From Leucogyrophana mollusca (taxonomy: Eukaryota > Basidiomycota > Agaricomycetes > Boletales), in the NCBI GenBank assembly GCA_021014945.1, contig MU266542.1, forward strand, positions 1-48,670: 48,670 bases of DNA, written 5' to 3'. Every line of letters starts with the position of its first letter. The first letter of the stretch is position 1. The translations under genes were made by a program, and so were the position numbers. Shown piece by piece: positions 1 through 11,291 of the stretch. Under the pieces are notes generated by a model. That model saw only the letters and a program-made list of their open reading frames with translations, ran no database searches and was not told the DNA's origin.

Positions 1-1181
1 TCTAATATATATATTTTCTCATTACCACTGAAACCTAAGCATGTCTATCACAATATCGAGTGTAGCTGTGAAAACCCATCATCTTTGCATGCCGACTCCA
101 TAATACTACATGCAGTTGTAAGAGGATGGCAATATTGTATCGATTGTGAATGCCGTCAATTCTGGGAGGTATTCCCAAACAGTTTGTCCTATATAATCCT
201 GTGTATTGACTTGTAAACCACCTCATAATAATTATACATATTTTAGTTATTGCAAGTATTACAATGTAGATATATGACATTGCCCAAAAAATTCCGATTT
301 CATGATGGCCTCAAAACAGCAAGATCGGAAATAGTAGCGAAAGCTCCAATCGGACTGATGGAGTGAGCTCATGTCTTTACTTCTCGGGACCTTCTATACC
401 GTCGGGTCGCACTCGCTGTCTTGTTATCGTCAAATACACAGTCCAATTAGTATGTTAGCAATACGCTGTGACGGGAGGCCGTAGGTCCCCATCCCGGTAT
501 GACAAATTGCGTCTGTTGCTGGGACATCCAGCTTCAGCTGATGCGATCATAGGATTAGGGACCAATCCGTGGGAGGTCGAACTGGGTATCGTGGCCGCTT
601 GTGATAGACCGATACGTGAATCGTGGCTGGTTCAAGTTGGCAGCGGTCAACGTCGGCGACTGGCAACGTCATGACAGGCTACATCCCTGATCTCCCACGG
701 TGCTGTTCAGCGGCAAGTGCTCCTCGTCGCTCACTTCAACTTTTTCTTCAACAAGTTTATCCGCGTCCAATTCCGATCTTCGCGCCTTCATCAAAGACGG
801 CCTGTCTTTGGGTGGCCTGTATAGCATGCATCGTAGGCGCTGGAGTTAAGGCGGCATCCAGTATGGCGAGAATGCTGTCTAAATCTTTCATGAACACTAA
901 AAACAGGTCCCAAGCAATTTTTTATAGCTCAAAGACTCGGCGACAACTTGCCAGCTCGAAGTCCACGAGCGAGCCACCGCTTCACCCAAATTTACCTATG
1001 CTACACAGCCCACACGCTCATCAGACGGCATGATGAATGCTGAATCCCGTCGTCAACGATGAGAATAGATATGAATAGGGTGCCTTACCTCTTAATGAAA
1101 GCGCAGCGGACTACTCTGTCCACCCCCACCACCTCTTCTCCTTTCCATAGGCAGGACCTTTTTTTCACGCTGCGCGTTTTC
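1..1181. other. No supported gene
   Basis: I see only short open frames without recognisable domains or splice logic, in AT-rich to mixed-composition sequence. The frames at about 468-1033 overlap one another and lack family signatures. The last part is presumably the promoter and 5' UTR of the DUF6534 gene that starts at 1182. Confidence 0.5.
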
Positions 1182-3111
1182 ATGTCGGCCGCAGAGCTGC
1201 CACCGTTTCCGCTGGGGCCCAACTATGGTGCAATGTGGATGTCGACACTACTCTGCATCGGATTGTGGGGCGTTACTTGTATGCAAACGTAAGACCACAA
1301 CCCTTTATCGTGCTCTCGCCTTTGTCGTCAGATTTGCGTTGAATACTCCTTCCCTAGTTTCCTGTATTTCGTCCGGTCAGTGGTTAAATTTAGAGCCAAG
1401 TGTGTGGGTCGTCCGAACTGACTGATTGCTCCCCACAAACGCAGATATCAAGACGATCATAGAAGCCTCAAAACACTTGTAACTGATGTCACCCACGCAT
1501 GCGCTTCTCTTTGCTTAGTTTTCTGTTGTGTTTGTAGGTCATTTCAGTCTGGTGAGCTGTTGTGATTTCGCTGGTCCGATCATGTCTTCCTGACGGCATT
1601 GATCTTATAGGGTACTGGACACCACACATCAATTTTTGATTGTCAAAGGAAGTAAGCGTCTTCAAACTCACTGTGACAGGTTGGGGTTTGAGTAGTTAAA
1701 TCTAAGCGTACACCTACTTCGTGCCCGACTTCGGAAATTATCGGACATTCGCTGATATTAATCCGTGGGTGATGTTCAACTCTCATCATTCAGTGGCTAA
1801 CGGTCCCTGCATTCAGACCAGTAATGGTTCGTCGCCCAATGTTTCCAGGCTTCTTGCCCACTCAATTCATAATCCCGCCGCATCTACCCAGGTCGCACCG
1901 CTTTTCACGGTGTGTGCTTTGGTAGGCTGGCGGGCAGGGCATTGGGACTGAATTTGTTGCTTCAAGGCTTTAGTTGGTCTCCTCGTGCAAGGTTTCTTTG
2001 TGTATAGACTTTCAAGATGTAAGATAAGAACCTCCTTCACCTGGGAATTGTTACTCAGTTGTTTGGTCCCAACAGTTGGAGAAAGAAGGTTGGCCGTACC
2101 ACTTATTTGGGTGAGAGGCATACCACGGACAATCACCAACGCGCACTGAAACGTAGGTTTGCTGTGGGGTGTAGCTTCCACTGGCCCTATTTCAGTTGGG
2201 TAAGATAATTTTACGTGGTCGATAACAGGGGCTTAAGAACCTCCCGTGTCCAGTGATTACTATCGGTGAACCCTCTTTCTATCATTCCTGCACGACGCGG
2301 GTACTGACTGATCGGCTCAGTATACATATCGAAAGTGTAAGTATGTCTGTCCCCCTCAAGTCAACTAGGTAGCCCATGACATCCTAGGATCCACGCTTCG
2401 ACTGCACTCATCCTCGATGACACGCTGTTGAAAGTGACGTAGTCAATAACTTTAGAGGGCGGAGATGCACTGACTTTGCAACTTCTAGGCGATCACCATC
2501 TCCTATCTCGCCACAGCTCTGGGCGTAGACATCATTATATCAGCCAGTCTCACTTATCTTTTGATCAAAGAGCGTTCTCTCGGAAAAGTCGAAAGGTCAG
2601 TGGCTCACCTTGTGCAACAATCGCCGTCTAGTTTCTCATCTGTACAAGTTATGAGAAGATAATGCAAAGGCTGGTACTTTTCTCCATCAACAGTGGTGCT
2701 TGGACTGCAATATTCTCGGTGCTTGCAATCGTTATGGTGAATCAAGACTCCTGGCGTCTGGTTTCTGCTGATGCTACCGATTTTGTGCAGTTTGCGAGGT
2801 TTTCCCAAGACGAGATCTATGTTGTATTCGACTTTCCGCTTTGTCCACTCTACTGTAATGCCCTCCTCGCAAACCTTAATGTTCGCTCGTATGTTCGGAG
2901 CCTGAGGCAGTCAATAGACGGGGAGATGGGACTCAAAGACATGACCTCGTTTGTCAACTCAGAACGCAGAGAAGAGAACCAGATCAAGGTCTGTGATCGT
3001 CTTGTCCCTCAGTACAACGTCCGGGCTAATGCATTGGTCTCCATTGTAGAAGCTGAGCGCGGTCGTGTTTGCGCACAGGATCTCGATCCCTCATTCTGGC
3101 TTCGAAATTAG
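1182..3111 (+). CDS. DUF6534-type multi-pass membrane protein, many exons
   Basis: Fungal integral membrane protein of the DUF6534 family, abundant in Agaricomycetes; function unknown, probably a plasma-membrane seven-helix-like protein. The first exon (1182-1288) encodes the family opening LGPNYGAMWMSTLL...GVTCMQT. Small exons follow at 1358-1375 (18 nt), 1445-1478, 1538-1551 (14 nt), 1611-1651 and from 1707. All join in frame to give FLYFVRYQDD, KTLVISVWVLDTTHQFLI and YTYFVPDFGN, each matching the family. Later pieces are ALVGLLVQGFFVYRLS (about 1964-2015), RRLAVPLIW (about 2086-2110), ATALGVDIIISASLTYLL (about 2509-2570) and SINSGAWTAIF (about 2687-2715). An in-frame 54-nt intron probably lies at 2737-2790, before the conserved LCPLYCNALLANLNVRS; the stop is at 3109-3111. 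The joins between 1764 and 1963 and between 2115 and 2500 were not resolved. The family call is firm; full integrity is not proven. Confidence 0.75.
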
Positions 3112-4061
3112 CTGTCAATTGTAATCATACATAGTGGTGTATGTTTCGAATTCAAGGGACAGCGTCGTCTGCAATCTGCTTCACGCACGTACGTTTCTTG
3201 CTGTGCTATGGAGCAACTGATTTTATTTTCGAGACAAGTATTCTACCGTCTTTACCGCACGAATCCAATGAATTCACCAGGTGGGTCGATGGCAAGGTGG
3301 GTCGGCACCAGTGGGTCAGCGGCGTGCTGCATAACAGCAAGTCATACTCATTTGGTTGGAACGAACAATTAATCGCAAACCATCAGAGGTCAAATAGCCG
3401 CCTCTCACTCGACATTAAACGGAGTTGTGGGTATGTCATCGATTGGATATGCACGACCAGCCTATACAGCCAGCCCTGGAGATTGAACGCCAACATATGA
3501 CTCACCTTACCCTCCATGACCGTAACCCCCGCCCCCCCACAATGCTTGTACTTCGAAGGACTATAAATCTCTTGACTCACCAACTCCCTCAGTGCTATGT
3601 ACCCAGGAAGCGAATCGTTCGACTCCAGTGACAAACTGCTTACCGACGTCAGCGGGTATATTTTCCCCCCAAGCGAGCTACTTGTGGAAGTTCAAGTTGG
3701 ACCATCGGCACCGGCATTGGTAGCGGGCGGGACTGGGCAAGACTCGGCAAGACTCGAGTCCAGTTTTTCAGGCTCCACTACATACCGGTGCAGATATCGA
3801 GGCAGCATCAGTGCATCACACTATCCTCGGGCACCCCCGGACTCACACCCGCAACGCTGAACTCGCCGAGACATCGGATATCGATGTCCTATATGACATT
3901 CGATATCAAGACGGCCATGAGCCGTGTTGCCGAGCGCTGGTACTATACATAAAAGCGCAATCGTTCACGTTTTGGCACGCAAGCCAAACCATCTTGCAAA
4001 CGTGTGCGTAGACGTCCCTCTCATGATCATTCTGTCGCCCTTACGCCTGTAAACTATTAGA
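3112..4061. other. Intergenic, no supported gene
   Basis: Several overlapping open frames of 66-119 codons occur here, but none shows a recognisable family or splice-supported extension. The right end carries the likely promoter of the secreted-protein gene at 4062. Confidence 0.4.
3944..3954 (+). promoter_or_regulatory. Probable TATA box of the secreted-protein gene
   Basis: TATACATAAAA lies about 110 bp upstream of the ATG at 4062. Position and sequence suit a fungal TATA element; no transcript evidence is available. Confidence 0.4.
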
Positions 4062-4601
4062 ATGCTCAACAAGGTTGTTCTGCTCGCTTTGGTTGGCCTC
4101 GCTGGCCTCTCCGACGCTTGTGCCCCTCCACGGGCAGGCAAACCGGAAGGCTGGACATTGGAGTTCTATTCGATGACCTATTGCGGCTACAATGATACCG
4201 CCATGCCAGACATACATCCTTCACACCCACCTGGATATCTCCATATGCCAGATGGCGGTTGGTACAAAGACAGCCCGTGCCAAGTAATCAGCAAAAGATT
4301 GCAGCACAAAATCGAGGCATTCGTCTTCTTTGCTTCTGATTGGTATTCCCTCAGCCTCTATCGCGACTCCAAATGCTCCAAATCGCACCAGGTGGCTCCG
4401 ATTTTTGAAAAAGGTATGTTAAGTGTTGTACTGGCTATACTGGGTGCTCCGCTGACGAACATCTTGTGGCTCGCCACTGTAGACCCGTGGGCCTGCGGTA
4501 GAGGCAGTTGCACTATGACGCATGATCAGACTGGGGGGAAATTGAAGGAGATACAGTCTTTCAAGATCGAGCTAATGGATAGAAATCCTGTTTATCGCTG
4601 A
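4062..4601 (+). CDS. Small secreted cysteine-containing protein
   Basis: Predicted secreted protein of unknown function. The start MLNKVVLLALVGLAGLSDA is a clear signal peptide (short basic n-region, Leu/Val-rich core, small residues at the cut). The whole 540-nt frame is open, but 4414-4482 looks like a retained-frame 69-nt intron: GTATGT donor, CTGAC branch-like site and TGTAG acceptor. Removing it gives a 156-aa precursor joining FEK to DPWACGRGSC. The mature chain has six cysteines and ends ELMDRNPVYR. Size and cysteine content fit the broad class of fungal small secreted proteins; no named family was recognised. The unspliced reading (179 aa) inserts a hydrophobic stretch and is less likely. 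Confidence 0.6.
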   Translation: MLNKVVLLALVGLAGLSDACAPPRAGKPEGWTLEFYSMTYCGYNDTAMPDIHPSHPPGYLHMPDGGWYKDSPCQVISKRLQHKIEAFVFFASDWYSLSLYRDSKCSKSHQVAPIFEKGMLSVVLAILGAPLTNILWLATVDPWACGRGSCTMTHDQTGGKLKEIQSFKIELMDRNPVYR

Positions 4602-5038
4602 TTTGCCATGTGTTTCGATTGAGTGGGCAGCGCCCACCCAGGCTTTCGAAAGTCCTTACCCATCTGCTACCAGTGTTGCAATTGCCTCGTCACTGCATAG
4701 GATATGTTTCTAACGGTATTTATAACCGTGCTGGAAGTCCAGGCCTGTCTGTCCCCAAAGCTCGCAAGCCATACACTGCAACTGGAATGGGATGGGGTGA
4801 AAATCACCTGGAAACTTGATTATCAGACTGACACTTAATCTCAATTTTGTTCAAGTGAATTAGCCCCCCTCCAGACAGACCCGAGCACCCAGTACGTGCC
4901 TCGTCATAATCTAGTATCCGTAGGCCGGCCAAATTAGGATAATCGTTCTTTCTTAATGATCGTAGCCTGTACCCACTAGGGTCAGGAACAGCGATTGCCA
5001 AACCTCCGACGCAGTTTCATTCAAAGCAGCCAAGATTG
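4602..5038. other. Intergenic, no supported gene
   Basis: One short plus frame near 4780-4840 reads LEWDGVKITWKLDYQTDT before a stop, but I could not connect it to any exon or family. Nothing else is supported. Confidence 0.35.
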
Positions 5039-6470
5039 ATGCTCAGGACTTTGCAACTGGGTTTTCTTACAGCCCTAGGCGATCGCAGTTGGTCGAGGAA
5101 CTGAGAGATCAACTCGGATACAGCTTCCGAATGTTGTTGTCACCGCGTCCGGTATCCTGAACGGCATCTCCACCGGCACCATCAATACATTCCTCGGTGT
5201 ACCACCACCCACTGGGCTTCTCCGGTGGAAAATCGCGTGACCTGACCACCCTTCTACGAAGCTAGCTGAGGTGGGGGGGGGGGGGGGGGGGGGGCAAAGG
5301 AGCTCTCCAGCGCCATAGTCCCCTCTTCCCCCCTCTCACACCACCATTTCACCACCCTGCACAACGTCGAACACCAATACCGCCGCTCGTTCTGCTAGCA
5401 TCTAGACTTTGACGAGCAAGCCCATTGATGCCAGAGTTTGGTTCGGGTTGCGGACAGCTCCTCGTTCCCGGGTATGGCTCAGTGTTCGCAAAAATCGCAA
5501 CAGCCAGTATATTACCCTTACTGGCTCGACAAAGCGAGGACTGTTTGTTACTGAACATAAGATGGTTTTCTAGAGTGCGCAAAAACTACCCGTGCTAGTT
5601 TTGTCCGTGGGGTGTATACCAAAGCGGCTCGAGCCACATCTCCATGTGCCGCAGCGATCACGTTGCAGCAACCAGCCACTAGAGCCGTTTCGTTTCGCTT
5701 CAGAACCATATGAACATATGGGCCTACCCAACTAGCACTTCGGTCGACAACGTTGACCAGAACGTTGACATCACTCATGCGTGGGTGGCTATTGGTTTGT
5801 TGGTCAGATGCGGCATCGGGAGTCCTCAGTACTCTCGACGCTGCGCCAACTGACGGACCCCTTTGGAATGCCCTTGCCGATGCGGCTGGATGTGGAAATA
5901 CAACGAGCCCAACCCAGGTGTGTCCGCTTGCCGTCTTGCTGTGTCGCCTTGTATTTGACAACTGGAACCCCAAGATTAACTGCACGCGCGACATTACTTT
6001 CGAAAATGTTTCGGATATCGCTCTGCAGATGAGGATATGATCGGAGCGGCGTCGGACGGAGAGATTGTTCCGACCGCGGAAGAATACGTTATGCGCGACG
6101 CAAACGGGTCGTTTGCATATGCGCCTGCGCTCTTCACAAGCGTCAACGACGAGGCGTCCCTCTTTGTTGTTCCGTACAGCAAATTCGGAGATAAAACGGC
6201 CATCGAAATCGTCGACTCCCTCGTGTGCCCTGCAGGCACGTCACTGCACTAACAACTCCGAGTAAAGCAGTGACTTCTGATCGCGTGACGTAGCCCTCGA
6301 AGCACCGAACAAAACGAATAGCCAGCATCCCCGCGTGGAGATGGCGGTATATGGCCTCGTGGTCCAACCTTTACCCATTTCCCGACAACACGACTATCGG
6401 CGACTACCATATCACAGACCTCCAAAGTCCTATCCAGAGGTTGTCGACGTGGCTTGGATGGCCTGTGTAC
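5039..6470 (+). pseudogene. Decayed type-B carboxylesterase/lipase
   Basis: Remnant of a secreted alpha/beta-hydrolase of the carboxylesterase type-B family. Pieces occur in family order on the plus strand: a possible signal start MLRTLQLGFLTAL (5039), VVVTASGILNGISTGTINTFLGV and LLRW (5128-5230), SEDCLLLNI (about 5531-5557), LPVLV...GVYQSG in two frames (about 5588-5625), APTDGPLWNALADAAGCG (about 5845-5895), DGEIVPTAEEYV (about 6055-6095) and the C-terminal IPAWRWRYMASWSNL (about 6325-6370). An in-frame TGA follows LLRWKIA at 5238-5240, a G22 tract interrupts the frame at 5273-5294, several junctions need frameshifts, and the nucleophile elbow (GESAG) was not found. I therefore call a pseudogene. 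Minus-strand open frames over 5349-5994 are shadows. Confidence 0.65.
5273..5294 (+). repeat. Homopolymer run of 22 G
   Basis: Uninterrupted G22 inside the carboxylesterase pseudogene. Such runs are unstable and error-prone in sequencing, so the exact length is uncertain. Confidence 0.9.
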
Positions 6471-6696
6471 GATTCATCTGGCGACACGTTGGTGAACATT
6501 GGTGACCAATTCTTCGTTGCTCCCCTTTGATCCATCCGCAGAGGACGGTGCTACATGCAGGAATTAGTTTGCTTGTACTCGTTTTCACTGCCTCGGATTT
6601 AGTTTTCCTCCGACCTTGCACACTTGTTTGGCCCTTTGCTGATTTTCGTACTCCTGTTTGACAGTCTCAGTAAAGTTACGTATCAGTATACGGCTA

Positions 6697-7147
6697 CAGT
6701 TGCCTAGCTCATAATGCATGAGGTAATCATGCATAACTGGTCATAATGCATAGCCCAAGCTGGGGACCAACCTCGTCCCTGCTAATTTATGCATGAAATC
6801 TCACTTTGCATAATGCATATGGATTTGGTGGAAATCTAAGGGGGATATGCGCTATGAGATTGAATAATTGCCTCCGAAAGAGTCCGATTGAGCATGGAAG
6901 TGCGCATATTTGGCATGTATTAGGGGTCAAATTAATCCATAAAACCTTGAACAAGCAGGCAAGACCCCCAAACAGCGCAAATAGAATGGAATCCTAGCAA
7001 ATCTCCTCGATACACCACGAAAATGTCACACTCTCAGTGAGTAGTCACACCTTATGTAATCCAGTCACACATAGGGTGATGCATACAACCTCATAATGCA
7101 TGGCGATAGGTGGTAACCGACGTTATGCATTATGAGCTAGGCAACTG
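6697..7147. mobile_element. Tc1/mariner-type MITE (451 bp)
   Basis: A perfect 23-bp terminal inverted repeat starts CAGTTGCCTAGC at 6697-6719 and is mirrored at 7125-7147. It is flanked on both sides by TA (6695-6696 and 7148-7149), the target duplication of the Tc1/mariner/pogo superfamily; CAGT ends are also usual there. The interior encodes no transposase, so it is non-autonomous. The core motif ATAATGCAT recurs inside (near 6742, 6809 and 7092) as well as in both ends. It lies about 170 bp upstream of the Asteroid-like ATG. Its ends differ from those of the autonomous element at 11166 beyond the CAG, so that element is not obviously its mover. Confidence 0.85.
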
Positions 7148-7314
7148 TATGTAGATATTGCATCGTTTCCACCTCTGCTCCCGATTTTTTGATGCCCAGT
7201 GCTTCGTCGGGAGTAAAAGTCGAGTGGTGGGAAAATCTTGGAGATGATTAGGGTTCAACGTTGAACCTAAACACCTTCCTTTTTTGCTTCACACCCACTT
7301 CCGATGGACTAGAC

Positions 7315-9924
7315 ATGGGCGTCCATGGGCTTACAACGTACTTGCGGGAGAACAAACGTGTCCTCGCTAAAACACTCGAGTTCTCAGCCCAAACAAAAGA
7401 TCCGACGACCGTCGTCGTCGATGGGTGGTCGTAAGTTCAATCGACATGTTTGGCACCCTGCAGCCACTCCTCCTGTGCTGCGCTGATGGCAGTACAGGTT
7501 CATCTACGAGCTATATGAACAGTCTAGGCTACCTTGGGTGTATGGAGGCGAGTACAGAGCATTCTCAGAGTCTGTAGAGAGTGTTGTGCGAGCGTGGATC
7601 GCGGTTGGATTGCACGTGTATTTCGTTTTCGACGGTGTGCTCCCCCACTCAAGTTCGTGTTTATTCCGACTGACATGCAACCAGGTGCCGTCCCGGGGAT
7701 CAAAATTCCAACGCTCGTTAGCCGTCGGAATCGTGAAAATGTAGAGCGCTCACTTCTATTCTTTCGCACATCAACCTCCTCGCGTTCCACCCCTCGTTTT
7801 CTCCATGAAACACGCCTGATCCCGCCGCTGGTACAGGCGGCATGTTTCCATGCTCTTGAGAAGGTTTCCGCTTCAACGAAATCGCTACAAGTCCATTTTG
7901 CCGACGAGGAGGGCGATCCGTATGCCGTTGAGCTAGCTGGGAGGCTAGGTGGCTATGTTATCGGAAATGACTCAGATTTTGTCATTTTGAACTCGGGACG
8001 GTATGCGGGATATATCTCGTTAGACGAGATGCTGTGGACGACGGTCGTTGTAGAAGCAGCCGCCGACGATCGGGACGGCGAATTCCAGACTGTTGCGAAA
8101 GCAAAATCCAAGAAGAAATCTACCAGTGAACACAGGTCTGGCAGAGGCCTCATACCCCCGGACGCTGGATCGGATCTCACACTCTCCGTGTTGGTCTATA
8201 CACCTTCTATTCTTGCTTCACATTTCAAGATCCCTGTCACACTTCTACCCCTACTCGGCGCGCTTGTTGGTAATGATTTCTCGAATCAATCATCCACCCA
8301 GCGGAACGTCCAATCGCTATTTTTCGAACGTCATCTGACGCTCTCACAACGCATCGCCCACGTTGCCACCACGCTCAATAGCATCTTATCGGCTTCCACT
8401 CAAAAACGTAAGGCGAAGCATCAGGTCGGAAGTGTCATGGATCTTATCGACCGGACGGTCCATGCCCTCTTGATCCGATCTGTGAACACCATGGCTTCCA
8501 GGGAAGTGAACGCGATTATAGAACGCATCGTTAATGCGACACTTCAGTACGCAATTGACAAGTATGAGGGTGACGTTTATGGTCCAGAAGGATTGTGGCC
8601 GACGAAAATTTGTGCGCTACACGGTTCAGATGTGTGCCGTCTGCCGGTCCTATTCTCGCGGACTCTACTCTCTTTCCAGCCTGACGTAGTCGGCGAGAGC
8701 ATCATCCCGCTCCAATGCGAGCGGGTCCGGCCCCTCTACATTCATGCCTACCGGTCTGGTCGATTCCAGCCTAAACTGATGGATATTTTGAGCACGGGAA
8801 CGTTTTGGCCGAGACTCTTTTTGGAAAACCCGGATGCCGAGAATGTTGCTCGGAGCATCGGCCGACCTATCAGAGAGTGGATATACGCCCTCCTGGAAGA
8901 TGCCGTTGGTTTGCCGGAAGCGCCCGAAGAGGCTGAGGACGAAGATGCCGTGGACAGTGTCAGCCCCTCCTTTGAAGAGGAGGACGAGGACGAGCTCATA
9001 GATGTGGTAGAAGAGGATTCTGACGACGAGCGAGATCTTCTCGCGCCTTTGCGGGGGGAATTGCAGAGGTTACAGGCACCTGAGGGGGACGATCTTGCAG
9101 CTCCTTCCGCCTCTTCTCGCTCCCGGTCGCGTCCGCCACCGCGCCCGAAGTGTGTCATTGAGTATGTGCGGAGAGGTACGCGGGTGGCACCAGAAGAGGT
9201 TACGGTTCCTGACATAGGGGCACTGCTGTCTTCATCCGCTTTCCCCGGCTTCGACCCGGAAAACTGGATCCCCATACAGCTCAGGCCAGCTGATGAGCGG
9301 TTTACTATCCTTTTACATGTGCTGCGCAGCGACTTACCATCCGTTCGTGCACTCCCACCCGACCACCTAATTGCCGCCCTGGTACTCCGGTGGGTCGCCC
9401 AAACACTTCATCTTCGGGCTGTGGACAGCCCCAACGGAAAGGAGCGCGAGAAGGAGCGATGGACGCGTCACGAAGCACGCGCGTTCCTTGCGTCTTACAT
9501 GAATGGCCTCAAGGGCCAGGCTCCTGCCCCTCTAGACCCTAGCCAAGAGGACCCGCCGGTGGTTGATCGGAATATCCAAGTCATGGCTCAGGCGCTTATG
9601 GCACTCGAAGTCATCCAGCATCTGAGTCAAGTATTACTCCTGTCTGACCAGGTTCCTGCCAATGTTCACCGCTTATCTGGGCGGGCGTTCCATTCCTATC
9701 TAACTGGTTCCAGTTCGTTGGCCCCAGATGCTGTGCCACACGACCTCTGGATTGCTTGTATGGATTGCTTGGAGGAAGTGTACGGTGAGGAGAGGAAGAA
9801 GAAAGCTAAGAGGGCGACGCGGGGGCAACAATCTGGCGCCACCGCTACATCGGGGCGCAAGACTGAAGCAAGAAATACAACGACAGGAGGACTATTTGGG
9901 ATGTTGGCTGACATGGAGACATAG
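7315..9924 (+). CDS. Asteroid/XPG-like nuclease-fold protein
   Basis: Complete gene, join(7315..7430, 7498..7634, 7685..9924), 830 aa. MGVHGLTTYLREN opens an XPG/FEN N-terminal domain, with VVVDGWSFIYELYEQS (about 33-48) and VYFVFDGAVPG (about 78-88) after splicing. The XPG-I part has EEGDPYAVELAGRLGGYVIG followed by NDSDF (about residue 178), the acidic residues expected for metal binding. The order matches fungal Asteroid-homologue proteins, structure-specific-nuclease relatives whose cellular role is poorly known. A strongly acidic stretch (about 496-538) and an Arg/Pro linker separate the N-terminal half from a helical C-terminal region ending MLADMET. Both introns (67 and 50 nt) are canonical and keep phase. 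The MITE at 6697-7147 lies in its promoter region. Function as an active nuclease is inferred only. Confidence 0.85.
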
Positions 9925-10368
9925 GTTCGATGTAGGCTCAGTTGTAATGGATCTTCCCGCTGTCAGACTCATACATACTACTTGTTGTCTCTTTAGTTAC
10001 GGTTCGAATCTGTTCGACTAGGCATTGTTGGCGTCTGGGTTTTTTATGTAGTGCATTGTGTGACTGCATTGCATTGACAGCAAGCGAAGCCGCTGTGTCG
10101 GGCTACTTCGCAACCTTGGGCGGTTTCGCAACTGACGGACACCGCCGCATTCCAGTTCGGAGAAGATCCAACGTGGAAGCTTGTTTTTCCCACGTCCATT
10201 TCTTTCACACGCGGAAATACCGCCACTAACTGCACAGGAGCGGAGTAGCCTTGTACTCAAGCGCCTACTGTCGCTGGGCCACAGGAATTAAAATTAAACG
10301 GGGCCTTCAAACGCGGGCCACTGATAAATAGCTTCAACGAAAATGGACTACATAGCTTCATGGTGTCG
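9925..10368. other. Intergenic
   Basis: 3' flank of the Asteroid-like gene and 5' flank of the small gene at 10446. Overlapping minus-strand frames here have no recognisable content. Confidence 0.4.
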
Positions 10369-10375
10369 TATAAAA
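10369..10375 (+). promoter_or_regulatory. TATA box
   Basis: TATAAAA about 71 bp upstream of the ATG at 10446, a well-placed core promoter element for that gene. Confidence 0.5.
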
Positions 10376-10445
10376 CCTTCTCTCCCAGAGTGGTCTCTAT
10401 CCAGCCACATACCCCAGGTCCCAACCGATACCACATCACTGCAAT

Positions 10446-10967
10446 ATGCCTGCAACTCAAAGGACTTCCGCGGTGGACATCATCACGTACCGTTTGAACA
10501 ACCAGATGACATATGTCACCCCCGCCCAAGACTACCAGGTGCGTCGATACATAGATCTGTGAAACTTGACTGTTGAGCAACCTGGCCTCCTGTAGGAAGC
10601 TGTAAACGTTGCGCGGGAAGTCTTTCGAGATGAGCTTGGCGGCGTTGACGAAAAGCGTATATCCTTCTCGGTGAACGTCCTCACCGATGGCCAAACACGC
10701 TCCGTCCGCATCAGCTCCTTTGCATGGCCAGCGATCGTATCCCATCTCACTCGGTATGAGATCATCGACGTACACGTGCAGCCTGAAATCATAGTCGAGT
10801 CGGATTTCTCGGATACGCCGCCAGAATACCCTTTCCTTGATTCCAAGGAGTCCTCTGCCTTTTATACGCCATCGCATTCGTGTACTCACTCGAAGCCGCA
10901 ATCACCATGTAGCGTCAAGTCGACGGGAAGACTGAGCCCAAAACGCTTATTTCGAAGGCTCGTCTAA
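10446..10967 (+). CDS. Conserved small basidiomycete protein, function unknown
   Basis: Two-exon gene, join(10446..10538, 10596..10967), 154 aa, with a 57-nt GTGCGT...GTAG intron in phase 0. Spliced, the start reads MPATQRTSAVDIITYRLNNQ, then EAVNVAREVFRDELG, and a core RISFSVNVLTDGQTRSVRISSFAW followed by YEIIDVHVQPE. The tail is Ser/Pro/Lys-rich and ends SPKRLFRRLV. The pattern (short beta-rich core with amphipathic helix, then disordered tail) resembles a set of uncharacterised Agaricomycete proteins I recall only generally; no function is assigned. The opposite-strand 214-codon frame at 10257-10901 is a shadow: it ignores this intron and shows no family signature. Confidence 0.65.
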
Positions 10968-11165
10968 TCAGCCGCATCCCTTTTCAATCGAGCTTTGGCA
11001 CATCCCGCCTGATACCCATCGTTTATACCTTATAATATCGTTATTTATCGAGTACTCTTCCATGATCCCAAAACCATTCATTTGTGTAGTTTATTCACTT
11101 TATTCGCACCTGTCCTTTCTTATGCACTGTAGCAATAGTTGACCTAAATGGACAATTGGGTGTTA

Positions 11166-11260
11166 CAGCCGTTTGCATAAGTAATGGCACTGACGCGCGA
11201 GGGGAAATATAAACAAACCAAAAAAAGACTTCGTGAAATCGCGTCGTCGCGTGACTTTGT
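11166..11260 (+). repeat. Left terminal inverted repeat, 95 bp
   Basis: Matches the reverse complement of 14239-14333 at 88 of 95 positions by eye. It contains an A-rich block (AAATATAAACAAACC) that may serve as core promoter for the transposase. Confidence 0.9.
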
Positions 11261-11291
11261 AAGATTTCAGCGCGATAACTACATCAGCACG

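Noticed and set aside
8748..9275. Ser-rich 175-codon minus-strand frame
   Set aside because: It is antisense to the acidic stretch of the Asteroid-like gene; composition alone explains it.
10257..10901. 214-codon minus-strand frame
   Set aside because: It overlaps a plus gene with a canonical phase-0 intron and coherent peptide; the minus frame has no family signature.
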